Assembly (NCBI RefSeq): GCF_030272615.1 | Contig: NC_081414.1 | Location: 235,186,733 to 235,250,732 of the forward strand | Length of the DNA: 64,000 bases | Direction: 5' to 3' | Source of the DNA: Cryptomeria japonica | Taxonomy: Eukaryota > Streptophyta > Pinopsida > Cupressales > Cupressaceae | In this document: positions 45,408 to 57,599 of the stretch, piece after piece | How the letters are laid out: each line of letters begins with the position of its first letter | Position numbering within the stretch: the first letter of the stretch is position 1 | Made by a program: the position numbers and the translations under genes | Notes under the pieces: generated by a model | Database searches by the model: none | Told to the model about the DNA's origin: nothing | What the model saw: only the letters and a program-made list of their open reading frames with translations

Positions 45408-46556
45408 TTAATCGAAGTATTGCTTGAGGAACTGACCATTGACGAACAATGGTACCAGTTCTCCAGTCAAAGAGCTTAACCTAAAAGTGTTCTCGCCTAA
45501 AATTTCAACTATTTGGTAAGGACCTAACCACAACCTTTCAAACTTGTGATGATCACCTTTCTTCTCCCTAGCCTTGTCCCACAACAAGACTAGGTCAGAG
45601 ATCCGAAAAGTTTTCACCTTGGCCCTTTTATCAAACCATCGCTTAACAACGGCTTGGTTCTTGGCAAAGTGTTTTAGCATATTAATCCTTTTTTCATCAA
45701 GTCTTAATAAATTTAAGAGGCGAACCTCTACCTGATCCTCAATGTCAAATTCTTTCATTAATTGGAGGACCGGTCTTTGTAAGTTGATTGGGAAAACAAG
45801 GGTCTGGTTGTAGACAAGGTAATATGGAGAATTTCCCAAGGCAGCTTTTACTCTGGTTCGATCAGCCCATAAGGTGTATCTCAATTGATTATGCCAATCC
45901 CTGGGGTTTTTCTCAAGTAGCTTTTTGATGACATCTAGGATGTTCTTGTTCGTGGATTCAACTACTCCATTACGTTGCAGGTAATAGTTGGATGAAAATT
46001 TGAATATCACTTTATATTTGTATGACCATTGCATCAATTGTGCAGAAGTAAAAGCAGGACCATTGTCACATACTAGAGCGAACGACATACCAAACCTGGT
46101 GACGATATGCTCTTCAATAAATTTCAAGACCACCTCAGCAGTAGCATTTCGGCATGCAATGGCTTTTGTCCATCGGGTACAATAATATGTTGCCGTAAGA
46201 ATAAAATTATGTCCTGCAGATGAGTTAGGACTAATAACACCTACGAAATCCAATGCCCATTGAGCAAAAGGTCTTACCTCAAACACTGGTTGGAGAGGCA
46301 TAGCGGGATTTCTTTCTCTGGAGGTTGCAGTTTGGCACATATGGCAGTGACGAACATGCTCATGAGTATCCTTAAATATGCTAGGCCAATAATATCTAGC
46401 CTTCAAGATTTGATGTGCAGTGGCATCTGCTGATCCATGACCTATACCATATTTCCCATGAAATTCCTCAATCATATTATGGGCTTCTTGATGATCAAGG
46501 CACTGAAGGTAGACACCTTCATAATTTTTTCTATAGACTGTTGAATCCTTGATCAT
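45408..46556 (-). CDS. Integrase of element E
   Basis: This is a 382-codon open stretch. It has an HHCC finger (HDQEAHNMI..., HVRHCHMCQ), a DDE core (ALDFVG, CDNGPAF, GVVESTNK) and a C-terminal domain ending with NGQFLKQYFD. The three catalytic acidic residues are visible. It catalyses insertion of element cDNA into host DNA. It is in register with the RNase H stretch upstream and is separated from it by stops. Length and motif order are normal for plant gypsy elements. Confidence 0.88.
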   Translation of the reverse strand: MIKDSTVYRKNYEGVYLQCLDHQEAHNMIEEFHGKYGIGHGSADATAHQILKARYYWPSIFKDTHEHVRHCHMCQTATSRERNPAMPLQPVFEVRPFAQWALDFVGVISPNSSAGHNFILTATYYCTRWTKAIACRNATAEVVLKFIEEHIVTRFGMSFALVCDNGPAFTSAQLMQWSYKYKVIFKFSSNYYLQRNGVVESTNKNILDVIKKLLEKNPRDWHNQLRYTLWADRTRVKAALGNSPYYLVYNQTLVFPINLQRPVLQLMKEFDIEDQVEVRLLNLLRLDEKRINMLKHFAKNQAVVKRWFDKRAKVKTFRISDLVLLWDKAREKKGDHHKFERLWLGPYQIVEILGENTFRLSSLTGELVPLFVNGQFLKQYFD

Positions 46557-46742
46557 ATAATTGGCACTTTTGAGCCTCAGTGCTCATCTTTGCGTGGTTG
46601 TCAACCCCTCAAGACACCTATTATTCAGCAATATAAATACCAAATCCCTGTACTAGGGGTCCTGAGTGAATGACTTCAACATATACTGTTGGCACTGGAT
46701 TTGAGGGATGTCGGTCGCCATGGCCTGAGACAATCCTTGGCC

Positions 46743-47340
46743 TCAGGCCAACTTCATTGGATGCATCTCTAAGTCAAATTCTTGCAATATTGCCATCCAT
46801 TTCCCTCGATGTTCTCCTAGTTCGGACTGCATGAGTAGTGACTTCATTGCTTGGTCAGGGACAATCGCATAAATTTTACTCCTCAGGATGTAATGCCTAA
46901 ACTTCTTGACTACTCTTACCAATGCAAAGGCCTGTTTTTCAAGAGCAGAATATCTAACCTCAACACTTTTGAAAGGAGAGCTCATAAATGCAATAGGCTT
47001 CTCGTCCCCTGCTTGCCTCTGCATCAAAATAGTCACTCTTGAGTGTAGCGAAGCAAAAGAATAGATGTAAAATGATAGTACATAATTAGGGCTAGTTAGT
47101 ATAGGAGCTTCGGCGATGGATTTCTTGATCTGGGTGAAAGCCTCTTTTGCTTTAGTTGTCCATTCGACCTTAGCATCCTTCTTCATCATTTCATTCAATG
47201 GCTTGACTATTTCTACAAACCCAGTAATAAACTTTCTAACAAAATTGATCTTCCTAAAGAAAGATCTCATCTCCTTTTTACTGTCAGGCATTTGTAACTT
47301 CAATAATGCTTCTACCCAATCTAGGTCTATAGATATCCCC
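46743..47340 (-). pseudogene. Degenerate gypsy RNase H of element E
   Basis: It follows RT after a frameshift near 47335. The connection block (DSKKEMRSFFRKINFVRKFI) and the RNase H fold markers (KQAFALVRVVKKFRHYI, QAMKSLLMQ) are clear. The first catalytic Asp block reads SFYIYSFASL where LYLDAS is usual, so catalysis is probably lost. In dual-RNase-H elements and retroviruses this domain survives as a tether, which fits the separate archaeal-type RNase H found before RT. Confidence 0.75.
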
Positions 47341-48537
47341 CTCAGAGATTACATGGCCAAGTAGCTTTCCTTCAGCCACTCCAAACACACATTTCTTGGG
47401 GTTAAGGGAAATCCCATATCTTCGACATCTCTCCAATACCTTTTGGAGGTGGTCTGGGTGGTCTTCTTTGACCTTGGAAAATATCGTCAAATTGTCCATA
47501 TATATAATAATGCATTTTCCGATCAGTTCCTTGAAAGTTGTATCCATCACTCGTTGGAAGGTTGCCCCAGCATTAATCAACCCGAATGGCATTCTTTTGT
47601 ATGCATATGTTCCCCACTTCGTCGTAAACGTTGTCTTCATATGATCCTCATAGTTCACCAATACCTGGTTATATCCTGAATAACCATCTAAAAACAACAT
47701 CATTTGTGAACCATTTACTATTTGTAATATTTCATCCAAAGAAGGGAGTGGGTAATTATCTTTCTCAGAGGCTTTGTTTAGATTGCGAAAGTCCACGCAA
47801 AGACGTATTTCTCCATTCTTTTTCCGCACTGGTACCAAATTAGCAACCCAAGTAGAATGTCGTACCGGAAAAATAATCTTAGCAGAAAGTAACTTTTGTT
47901 CTTCCTTGAAAATCAAGGGTTCTATTAGTGCATTGACCGGACGTTGTTTTTGCCGAAATGACTTTATGTTAGGTTTTAGGGGAATCACATGCATGATAAT
48001 CGTTGTATAGAATGTCTTTAAATCTTCATACCCCCATGCTATTACATTGATGAACTCTTTCAAGTTCTGTATTAGTTTTTCTCTTTCATTTTGAGTGCAA
48101 ATCTTCCCAATATAGACAATCCTCTCTTGTCCTTCTGGATCAATATTATGGGGCTCGTACTTCCCGACATCTGAATCTGTCATTAGTTTCTCCTTTACTC
48201 TAGGGTCTGAATCAAAAAGTCTCTCTAAGGTGACCATCCCTTTAGGAATAACGTTAGTTGGTAAATCCAAAATATCAACATTACCTTCGATATTAAGATC
48301 ATCTAATTTGTCTTCCTCATCAATAATTTGATCTTCAAAATCCCCTGAATTGGCAAGAAAGGTTAGAATGTGGGCATCATCCCGGAAGACTTGGAAGTGT
48401 TTGATATTATCAAGTACAGTAGGTATAGAGAATAATTCCACTGAGAACTTCTTTAAAGGGGATTGGCTTACTGGTTCTAATGTACTAGCAGCTACGGCCA
48501 CCGCATCAGGTATTCCGTTGACTTTCCTAGATACCAG
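47335..48537 (-). CDS. Reverse transcriptase of element E
   Basis: The stretch is open from 48501 in the same frame as the upstream protease and RNase H. RT blocks are VDFRNLNKASEKDNYPLPSL, the KRMPFGLINAGATFQRVMD stretch and LNPKKCVFGV. The catalytic motif reads YMDN (near 47508) instead of YVDD/YMDD; the second Asp of the pair is changed, so the enzyme is probably inactive. It ends by frameshift within the thumb region. Confidence 0.85.
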
Positions 48538-50150
48538 TTAAATATCGAAAGAATCAAAATCCTCAATCAGATCCCACACTCTATTCCGATACGCTGCTAA
48601 CCTTTTGTCATGGCACACATATTGGCTTCGCACTTGTTTAACCACTAACTCAGAATCTCCTTGCACTTTCAAACACTTTGCCCCCTTCTTATGAGCAAAA
48701 AGTAATCCTCTAACTAAGGCCTCGTGCTCTGTCATGTTATTAGTACAAGGGAATTGGAGTCGATAAGAAGCTAAAAGGGTTTTCCCTTTTGGTTTGTTTA
48801 ACTCTATGCCGGCTCCACTGCCTTGCTTGGATCTTGACCCATCAAACTTTAAAAACCATATTTCATCTTTTAGTCTCTTCACATTTTTCACCTTTGGGTC
48901 AATGATCAGGTTAGCGTCCGGAGGGGATTGTTGCTTCTCAAACTCGAGACCTTGTGATAATTGAGGTTGTTCAATTTCTGGTTGCATAAACACTTCAGTA
49001 GTGTTAGGAACAACCTGTTCCGATTGAGGTTGAAGTTTAGATTGTATTTCTTCTTTCTTTGGCTCAAGAGGAATATCTTCCTCTTCATTTTTAACAATCT
49101 GGACTGCAAGAATCTCCTGGCTGTATTTTGTAAGTAAGGTAGTCTTGTCTACAGGGTCAATTGTTTGGGGCTCTAATCCTTCACAAGTTAGACCTTGAAC
49201 TTCCTCCATATTGATGGTATGATCATCTTCTTCGTATGGAACCAGACTCATCAACTTTGTAATCTCATTCTGACATGGGATACATGAAACTTCTGAGTGC
49301 TCCTCATGATGTATCCGACACCATTTCGGAAGCAACAACTCCTGTATCTTCATAGTGTCTCCCAATAAACACATTCCTTGTTGTACTGTTGTAGCGAACT
49401 CTTTGACCCGCCTTCTATATGTGGTCTTGTCTGCTTGAAATAATTGAAGAGGAGTTGGTGCGGAGAAAGTAAGAATCTCATTGACCCTGTAAACTCCTGG
49501 GCTTACTTCAGCAAACGCCACTTCATTGAGAGCACCATAATCCGTGACTAATTTCTTCAATTTAGGCTCGCTATCAATTCGGATCTGGTTGCTTACTCCT
49601 TTCCATGGAAGCCATAAGTATGTGAAACAAGTTGAGAAATATCCTCCCAACATCTTGGACCAATCCCTACTGAGGAGCATCCCATATACTTCTAGAATAT
49701 CCACCACTTTAATGTCAATATAACGAGATATTCGGGGATCAGCACCTAACTGGATGTATACATGTTTCAATTCTCTGATGATGTTAACCTTTGTTTTGTC
49801 TAGTTGCACCACCTTACTATTTGCACGTATTGGTTGAAGTCCGAGCTGCTGACATATAGAGTAGGGCATTTCATTCCCTGAAGCTCCTGAATCTACCAAA
49901 TAGTTATGTAAATTCTTCCCACAAATCTTCAAACTCAGTAAAAATGGTGGATTTTATATTGCATCACTACTGACGTTGGTGTTGACTTCATTAAAGTCTT
50001 CCATCTTAACCTCATTGCTCTGTGATTCTAATAATTCCAACTTTCTAAGGAGAGCCCTCTTCTGTTCAGGGCAATATCTCAATACTTCCATTAAGGACAT
50101 AGTGGTGGCAATCCTTTCCATCTCCTTAGTAAGGCCAAATGATCCTTTCA
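48538..50150 (-). CDS. Protease plus archaeal-type RNase H of element E
   Basis: The main 464-codon open stretch runs 49932-48538. The protease active site is YLVDSGASGNEMP near 49880. A linker with a second zinc-knuckle-like WCRIHHEEHSEVSC (~49330) follows. Then comes an RNase H of archaeal type (48860-48490) with KFDGS, TEHEAL and GDSELV, and, just past an in-frame TAA at 48538-48540, PDAVA as the fourth acidic block. RT follows in the same frame. So the order is PR, aRNH, RT, degenerate RNase H, INT, whereas Tat elements normally have the extra RNase H after RT. Confidence 0.8.
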
Positions 50151-50373
50151 GAACATAATCTTGCCCTTGAGCTTGTCGAGGGCGTGTTCCTTGGAAAGCC
50201 TGAGGAGGATGAGGATTGTTGCTTGCATTAGCGTCAGGAGGTACAAACTCACCCGTCGAGGGAGGTGGCTCTGTTAATGGAGCTTTGCCTTGACTCCTAA
50301 GATTGTAATTGTTCCTAGTTTGAAAGGCCTGAGCATCGTGGACACATAGTTCACCTTCAGCTTCAGCCTGAAA

Positions 50374-52230
50374 TTATCTACACAGGAAAGTATTGACCAG
50401 CATGGCAATATTAACCTTATCAAGTTCATCATTAGAACAATCTTTGGGATGAGATTCAGCTTGAGCAATTCTTATGATTTTCTCGAACTGAGCACAATTA
50501 ACCTCAAAATGTGCATTTGTGTCATGTAACCTACACCAATTTGTTAGCAGATTCATATCAACTAGGTTAACACTTTGTGTGTGGTTTGGGTTATCTTGTG
50601 CATCCGGGTGATCATGGTTCACCCCACCGTTATTCCGACCCGTATTCCACTGCCTATTATAAGGTTTGTTGTTGTACCTTTGATTTTGGTTCTGGTTATT
50701 GTAGTTTCGCTGATTATTATATGGTTGGGATTTATTATACCCTTCTGGAGGATTCATCTTTAGCTAGATCAAGTATGAGGTAACCTGTGAGATCATTTTC
50801 TTTAAGGCTTCTACTTCAATGAATATATGGGATCCTTGATTCTTAGGTGTCGTAGTTGGAGGTTGGTTCGCTGAATTAATATTGTGAAATTGTTGATTTT
50901 TGACTTGCGCTTGACCAACATATTGTGTTTGAGTGGGGAGGTATTGGTACCATTTTGCCAAGTCGACGCTTGAGCAGCAAACTGTTGATTCGCCTGAGGT
51001 TGGGGTGCATAGATTAGCACGGGGTTCATCATTGGGGCACCTACAGGTAGAGACGAGGGTACACTTGGGAGTTGATTGTAGTTTCCTTGATTCACCTCTA
51101 TAGGTAAATTATATCCAATCCCTCCCAGGGTTTGATTCAGCTCATGATTCATGCTAATTGCTAATGTGAAGACTTTCACCAAGGTGTCCCTTTGATCTTG
51201 AGGATCACTCTTCTTAATAAACATAGCAGTCCAAGGATCAATAGCTCTTAGATATGAGTCGATGGCTATGTTAGGCGCTACCTAGTAAGGGGCTTGTAGC
51301 CTCTTGAATGCCCTTTGGAAGCTATTATTAAAAGTCATTAATGGCTCATTTTGCGATTTCTTAAGAGAAGCGAACTGGTGGTATAGTGTCTCGAGGTCTA
51401 CGTACACTCGGAATTGATCAATGAAGGCCTTCTCCAAGAGGTCCCAACCTATGATGGAGTTTGCAAGTAAGGTTAAGTACCAATTGTATTCATTCTCCCC
51501 AAGTGAATATGGGAAGAGTCTACATACTACATCTTTATGTTCAATATGATTACGAACAACCACATCTTTTAATGCTTCAATATTTTCATCAGTCGTTCGT
51601 CCCCCTAAATAGTAAAATTTGCTGCAAAATTTATCCGGGTTTCTAGGTAGGTCATGTATACCCCCTGGTATGGTTCCTGGTGGTGTGGTGTCTTGGTTGA
51701 AGTAGACCATTGAAGGTGGTGATAGTGGACGTTGAGTCACAAAAGGTGCAGCGATAGGCTGGGGACTAGGAATCAGTTGATCTCCTCCGTTGAGTATGGA
51801 TGATTGTACTGGTGAGGCTGTTGAGGGTTGTTTCTTAGCTTTGTTCTTATTCCTCCTAGTGGTAGGTCCTAATTCTACTAAGTTAGATGGTGAAGAACCA
51901 CTCCTAAGGACTCGATGGAATCTCTTGGGAGAGAAGGATGATATACGATCCAGCTTAGTACCTCAATTTTCTGGTTGAGGAGGTGGTTGTGGATTTTCTT
52001 GTGGGTTCACCTGAGGATTAAGTTTTCTTTGTGCCTCTGCTTCTATACATATGGCCTTTTGTCTCTCGTTGTCCAAGACGTGTCATGCTTGTAGCCAATC
52101 GTTATAATTTCTTGTACTGTCCCAAGCAAAGTCGTATAGTTGGGTAAGAATGTCATCTTGCTCGTTATTGAGGTTAGGTTGGGTAAGGGCATCAATCCAT
52201 CTCCTGGGAGTACCATATGTGGTTAATCAA
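50374..52230 (-). pseudogene. Gag of element E
   Basis: The best block is 51740-51282, with a retrotransposon gag domain (CRLFPYSLGENEYNWYLTLL, then FYLGGRTTDENIEALKD just before). 51224-50811 is a Gln/Asn/Pro-rich stretch. 50757-50374 has an Asn/Tyr/Gln-rich segment and a zinc-knuckle-like WCRLHDTNAHFEVNC. A frameshift near 50950 and stops (52080, 51970 and others) break it. The N-terminal start is not certain. 50373-49933 continues as a linker into protease. Confidence 0.75.
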
Positions 52231-52253
52231 CGAGGGGATTAGTCTTGGCCCAA

Positions 52254-52265
52254 CTTCTAGCGCCA
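52254..52265 (-). promoter_or_regulatory. Primer binding site, element E
   Basis: The minus strand reads TGGCGCTAGAAG, five bases inside the end of the 5' LTR (...GTCAACA GAAAC TGGCGC). TGG at its start fits pairing with a tRNA CCA end. Confidence 0.7.
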
Positions 52266-53325
52266 GTTTCTGTTGACGAATGTTTTTGACACCCCCCGCC
52301 AACAGTCAGGTAGCCAGTGTGAACACTCACCACCACTCCTGAAAAGTTAATGAGTTTGGAAAACTCACTACTCCAAGGTCTCTGTAGTCGGGTCTCGACG
52401 GTGATGGGAAGCCCAATGGTTGATGTGGTTATACCTATAAAGGGGCCTGTTGGTTAGAACTAAATCTCGTTGGTTATGGATAACTGCACTTCCTTTCATT
52501 TTGTATTTTTATGGTTTAAGATTCTCTGGGAAATAAAATGTGAAGCGTAAAGGAAAACAAGAAAATAACAATAAAGACCAATATAATAACAAATTAATGA
52601 ACTACTCAATTAGTTCCCTGCAATCCAAGCAATTATCCAATATTATCCAAGTTAGCATTCAACAACGGACCTCCACAAAACCTGCAAAATCATCAATTTC
52701 ACAAATCTATGGAAATAAAATCATCAACAATATGGCCTATCACAATGATTCTCATACACCACTGACGTGTGTAATAGGATTCATAAAGTGATAGACAAAA
52801 AGATTAAACCACGTTGCTAACTCCAAATAATAGACGTTACCAGATTACACAAAATAATTTGGTAGAATATGAACGTAGATCGGGCAATCTACAAGTTGCT
52901 TCTCATATTAATCTCCATGAATGTATAACAAAAATAACTCAAACTTCTTAACAATCTGAAAAATATTCTAAAAATCTCTAAGTAGGCCACAAATCATCAA
53001 TTTGGGACCCTTACAAATGATTCCAACTTCTCAATTTATAGAAGCTCTTTACCCCACTATCTGGGAAATAACCCTACCCTAAATTAAGAACTAAAACTAG
53101 GAGTCACAATTAACTTGCAAGTTTCTGCCTTGACACTCCACTTAACAACTACGAAATGGGGACTGCATGAGCACTACGAAAACCCTGCTAGGTGAGCCAC
53201 GTTTTCGTAATAATACAAAATTTCTCTCAAAATTGGAACTCGAAAAGGAGTCGTAGTTAAAAAATACAAGATTTAAAGATTTATAAAAAAAGCTTTGCCA
53301 TTTTTAGCAATTGTGTGCTTATCCT

Positions 53326-56300
53326 TTATTTCTTGATAAAAGCTCTACAATTATCAACTATAAATGCAACTACTTGAACCGGAGGATCTGCTACATGCTT
53401 AACTCTAAATTTATACTTCTTCAAAACTTAATCCGCATGCGTTCTCCCCTCCTCTAACTCCTTCACTGTGTGTGCCACCTCTTGACACTGAGTAATCAGA
53501 TACGTGTACCTGTTCATAAGAATGACATCAAACTAGGTCGTAGGTCCTAGGTGTTGTGCTTCATATGCATCCCACTGATTCAAAACTTGTTGCTGGTCCA
53601 TTATTCCTGTATCAGCTAATTTGACGCCAAAAGGTCCTAGCATATTCTTTACAAAATTCTCGTATGACAAAAATTTTCTAAGGAGAGGGTCCCGAATCTC
53701 GGTCATATCCTTGATATATTGCTGAAACATTTCAATCTTCAGCTCCAAGATGTATACATAAGACTATAAGTTTTTATAGCTGTCACCCCCTAAGAGGTCC
53801 TCCTTTATCACCGTCTCTTCACCTAGCCGCAATATCTTCTTCAAAACTTGGAATTGTTTGGTGAAAATGTTCGACTTTCGTTCCCATTGTGTGGAACAGG
53901 AAGCCAAAGCTCTGCATACCTATACGACCTTACTATACATCCCCATAGTATCTTGCAAAGATAATCTTATTTTGGTCATATTTACTTGGGCCCATGACTT
54001 GGTTGCAGCTGCCACCCGCCTCACCTCCATTAACGTTTTTACTTCTTCTTCTGGTAGCGATGAGGTAGAAGGCAAGTCATCAGTTTTGCACGAGTCCAGG
54101 GGTCTGCTCATTTCAATTAGCAGTTGCTTATATTGTCCTAGTTGTTCTTTGAGTTCCACATTGGAAGTATGCTCCTTCTCTACACGTCCTCTGATGATGC
54201 TCGTGGCTAACTCCAAAGTATCTAACTCCCCCCACTTGGTTTGTTTGCCCAAATTTATCTGTGACATTTGGTATTTGGGAGAAGCTTGTCCCTTGGCTTG
54301 AGATGGAACTGCCACATTTGCAATCACTTCACCAGAACTAGTTTTTGATAGGTGATGAACAGTTTTCAGCTTCTTAGCCTTTGGTGGCTCCTCGGTGATT
54401 ACTTGTTGCAAAGTAACCTTAGGGAACTCTGCTTTTCTCCTTTTCTTCCCAAGGGTAAATTCCAACCATTGTGGTATATCTTCATCCTTGTCACCTTGAT
54501 GTGACACTATATCCGCAGTTATAACATGAACCTCTGCTTGCTCCTCTACTTCCGTTTGCTTGGGGTCTTGAGGTGGTATAACTTGACGAGCTAAATTGGT
54601 TTGGAGAGCTTGTTGATTTTGTAACTTTCCCAGTTTGCCACTAACCTCCTCATTAAATGCCATTTCTTCATCACCTGCCTCTGTTTCCCCTTGCCCGACT
54701 GCTATATCCTTAAGAAGGTCCTCTTGATCTTGAGGGGTTAACACTAGTATTTCATTCAGGAGGTCTCTTGCCTCATCCCCTTCTTGTTCTCCTTCTAGCA
54801 GTCGTTGTTGCTCAAGATCCTCTTCCTCCTGATCCAAATTAGACTTGAGGTTTCTAACTTTTATTCCTTCAGTGGTAGGTCTGAAGCCTTGCACTCTGGG
54901 CTGCCCTATGGATATATTGACTAGTGGTGGTGCAGGGGCACTAGTGCCCACAACATTTGTGGCATCTATTGAAGGTGGTTGAGCGGGTATCTCCTCAGTA
55001 GCTTCTATATTTTCTTCTTGTTATTGGGTACCCTCTCCTTCACTATTCCCTATAGCCATCCTCGGTGGGAGAACTTTGGCAAGTGGTACCTCTCCCAATC
55101 CATCTGTCACTCCCAGGTCCGCAACCTTCTTTAATAATTCAAACTCCCTCATCTTTTCTTGGAGTTTCTTCAGTAAGTCCTTAGTGCTTTCTTGAGGTTT
55201 GTCTTCTTCACCTAGATCGGTGGACGTACTCTGCCTCAAGGCTGACCTTGTCTTTCGAGCGTACTCCTTATGGCCCCTTGACTGAGGTACCCCTGAAGTG
55301 GATTCCTTTTGTTTCGCCTTTGAGACGTTGGGCCTTACTCTTTGGCGTAACCATTGCTTGGTCCTGTTGATGACCACTTGGGAGACCTTTTCCATATTTG
55401 TGTCTTCACTTGCAGACCATTTTATTAGGGAGAGAGGCCTTTTATCTATCCCTGATTCCCTATAAGCTGGATCAAGTAAGTCACCATCATCCCTAAGGTC
55501 TTTAGGAAGGTTAGTCTCGATTTTGAAATCTCTTACCTGTGGCACAAATAACCTGTTATAGTACTTCTCCCTAACCTTGAAACTGTCTTGAAGGTTGGCC
55601 CAAAAGTCCTCCAAGCTAGGCCTGTGCCCCTCATATGCCTTAGGCATAGCTTGTTTAAGTTTCCCATAGGGATCATAGAACTCCCTAGCATGATCATACT
55701 CTTTCAAGTTCAAATCTTGAAGCTCTTATTCTGCTAACTTCACTACTTGTATTTTGGAACGTGTAAAGTATCCAATAGATACTGAGAAATTGATACCTGC
55801 TTTGTGTTTTGATGACAAAAGTGACTGGAGGCCCACAAGCTGCCTCACATACTCTAGCAAAATTATCCTATCATTGCAGTATCGGGGCAGCAACATTAGG
55901 TTTCCTGTGAATCCACTAACCCTGATGTAAGTAGAGCGTGGGTTTTGGATAAACCAACATGCCCATTCTTGGATGATAGCCATGGCCTCCGGGCTAATCT
56001 GATATCCTGCATGTCCTATCAACTTGATTATTATTGAGAAGACGAGGGCATCATTAAATCTTTTAAAATTAGTCTTTGCATTGGCTAGAGTGAGCTGAGC
56101 ATAATACTCCCATATCTTCTTATGTCCTTCCTCCTCTCTCAATTGACCTTCTACTTGCAGCCTTGGGAACTTTCTAGCTCTAGTAGCTACCCAGATGACA
56201 TATGACGTGAAAAGGAACTTTTGAGTATGTTGAACTTCTTTCATCTGCTTACAGATATTGTCAGAGAGTATCTGCGGCCAATCAAAGTATTGTTTTCATA

Positions 56301-56937
56301 TTAAAATAGTGCTCATGAATTGGAACATCCAGGGATGAAAATGCTTGCAATCCGGCTTGCCAAAGGCCCTTTTGAGCATGATGAATAAGTCTCTTTGAGG
56401 CTCTTTGAAGTCCGCCCTTAGGATCTTCGTTGCCTTGAGTCTTGTCTTTCTTTCTTCTTCTAACCAGTTTGTATTCATGTGCCTCTTACTAGCTGATATC
56501 TTGTCATTCCATGCGTTTAAGGCCTCTTCTTCAATTAACAAAAATACTTCCTCCCTGGTTGGGATTCCAAAGACGAACCCAAGCATATCTGGAGACAAGT
56601 CTATGACTGTCTTTCCTTGTGCATCTTTGCACTTTCTAGTTTCTGAGTTATAAAATGGAGCAATGGTCATTATGAACTCTGGTGCCTATAATGACTGTGG
56701 GAAGACAGTAGCTTCAACTAGGCTGGACCTCTTGATTCTCCAGTGGAGGGCCTCCAGACTAGGTTTGTCCAATTGAGCCTTAATATCTTCAATTTCTATA
56801 TGGCCAATTTCAGTATCCGTGACCCATCTGATTTGATCCTCTAGCTTTGAAATATAGACCTATCCTTGATAATGGTATTTCATGGTGGCTGGGAATCTAT
56901 CAATTTCTTTGCCTCTTTTGCTGGAGGATGAGTCCAT
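53326..56937 (-). pseudogene. LTR-resident gene of element E, copy in the 5' LTR
   Basis: One uninterrupted register runs from ATG 56937 to TAA 53326-53328: 1,203 codons with nonsense codons but no frameshift. I do not recognise the protein. Residues ~70-215 form a compact block with ATVFPQSLQAP-like, IDLSPDMLGFVFGIP and KPDCKHFHPWMFQF motifs. Residues ~240-410 include WEYYAQLTLANAKTNF and a YIRVSGF stretch. A charged middle (~410-660) contains FYDPYGK and Lys/Arg-rich stretches. A long acidic Gln/Glu-rich C-terminal part with coiled-coil character follows. Stops at codons 214 (TGA) and 1058 (TAG) are shared with the 3' LTR copy; others are private. It is the first frame on the genomic RNA, 5' of the PBS. 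Confidence 0.75.
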
Positions 56938-57452
56938 CTAACCACTCGAACTTGCAAGCATAAAGCAAACCTTCAGTTTTTGATAACAAGCATAAAACTT
57001 GATTTACCTCAGGACTTCGGGGTTCCAGGATAGCCATAAGTGAAGAAGGCCCGAAACTCTGGGGTTCTGGGCTTATGTTGGGTGTAAAAGGAATCACAGA
57101 GCTCCGGGGTTCCGCGCTTATGCCTAAGTGGAAGACACCCGGAACTCCAAGGTTCTAGGGTTCCGGGTTGAGAGCTACCCGGAACTCTGAGGGTTTCGGG
57201 GTTAAGAACTAGGGCACGCGAAAACAAAAGCACGCAAATAAAAACAAACAAAAACCAACAATCACAAAAAAAATGAGGGAAGAAAAAATCTAATCTAGAA
57301 AACCAACAACACGAGCAAAAAAAAATTCACCAACCTGGTGAATCGAAATGCCCGGAAATGCCAAGGAAAACTTAGAGGTCCGGAGGTTCGCAACTTGGAG
57401 CTAGGGAGGAGGAGTTGTGGGTGTACAAATGAGCTTTAAAAGTCCATCGTCT

Positions 57453-57462
57453 CTATTTATAG
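57453..57462 (-). promoter_or_regulatory. TATA box, 5' LTR of element E
   Basis: The minus strand reads CTATAAATAG. A transcript would start about 30 bases downstream, near 57420. This places the ~1,200-codon frame inside the transcribed part of the LTR, with over 5 kb between the 5' end and the PBS. Confidence 0.65.
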
Positions 57463-57599
57463 CTCCCCCCAAGTCCGTCTGTACGAAGGCCTTAAACATG
57501 ACCTCGGGAGTCCGGGGTCTCGAGGTTCCGAGCTCGACAAAAAGGAACACCCTACCCCGGAACTTCGGGGGTCCTGGGTTCCGAAGCAAGAAAAAAGGA

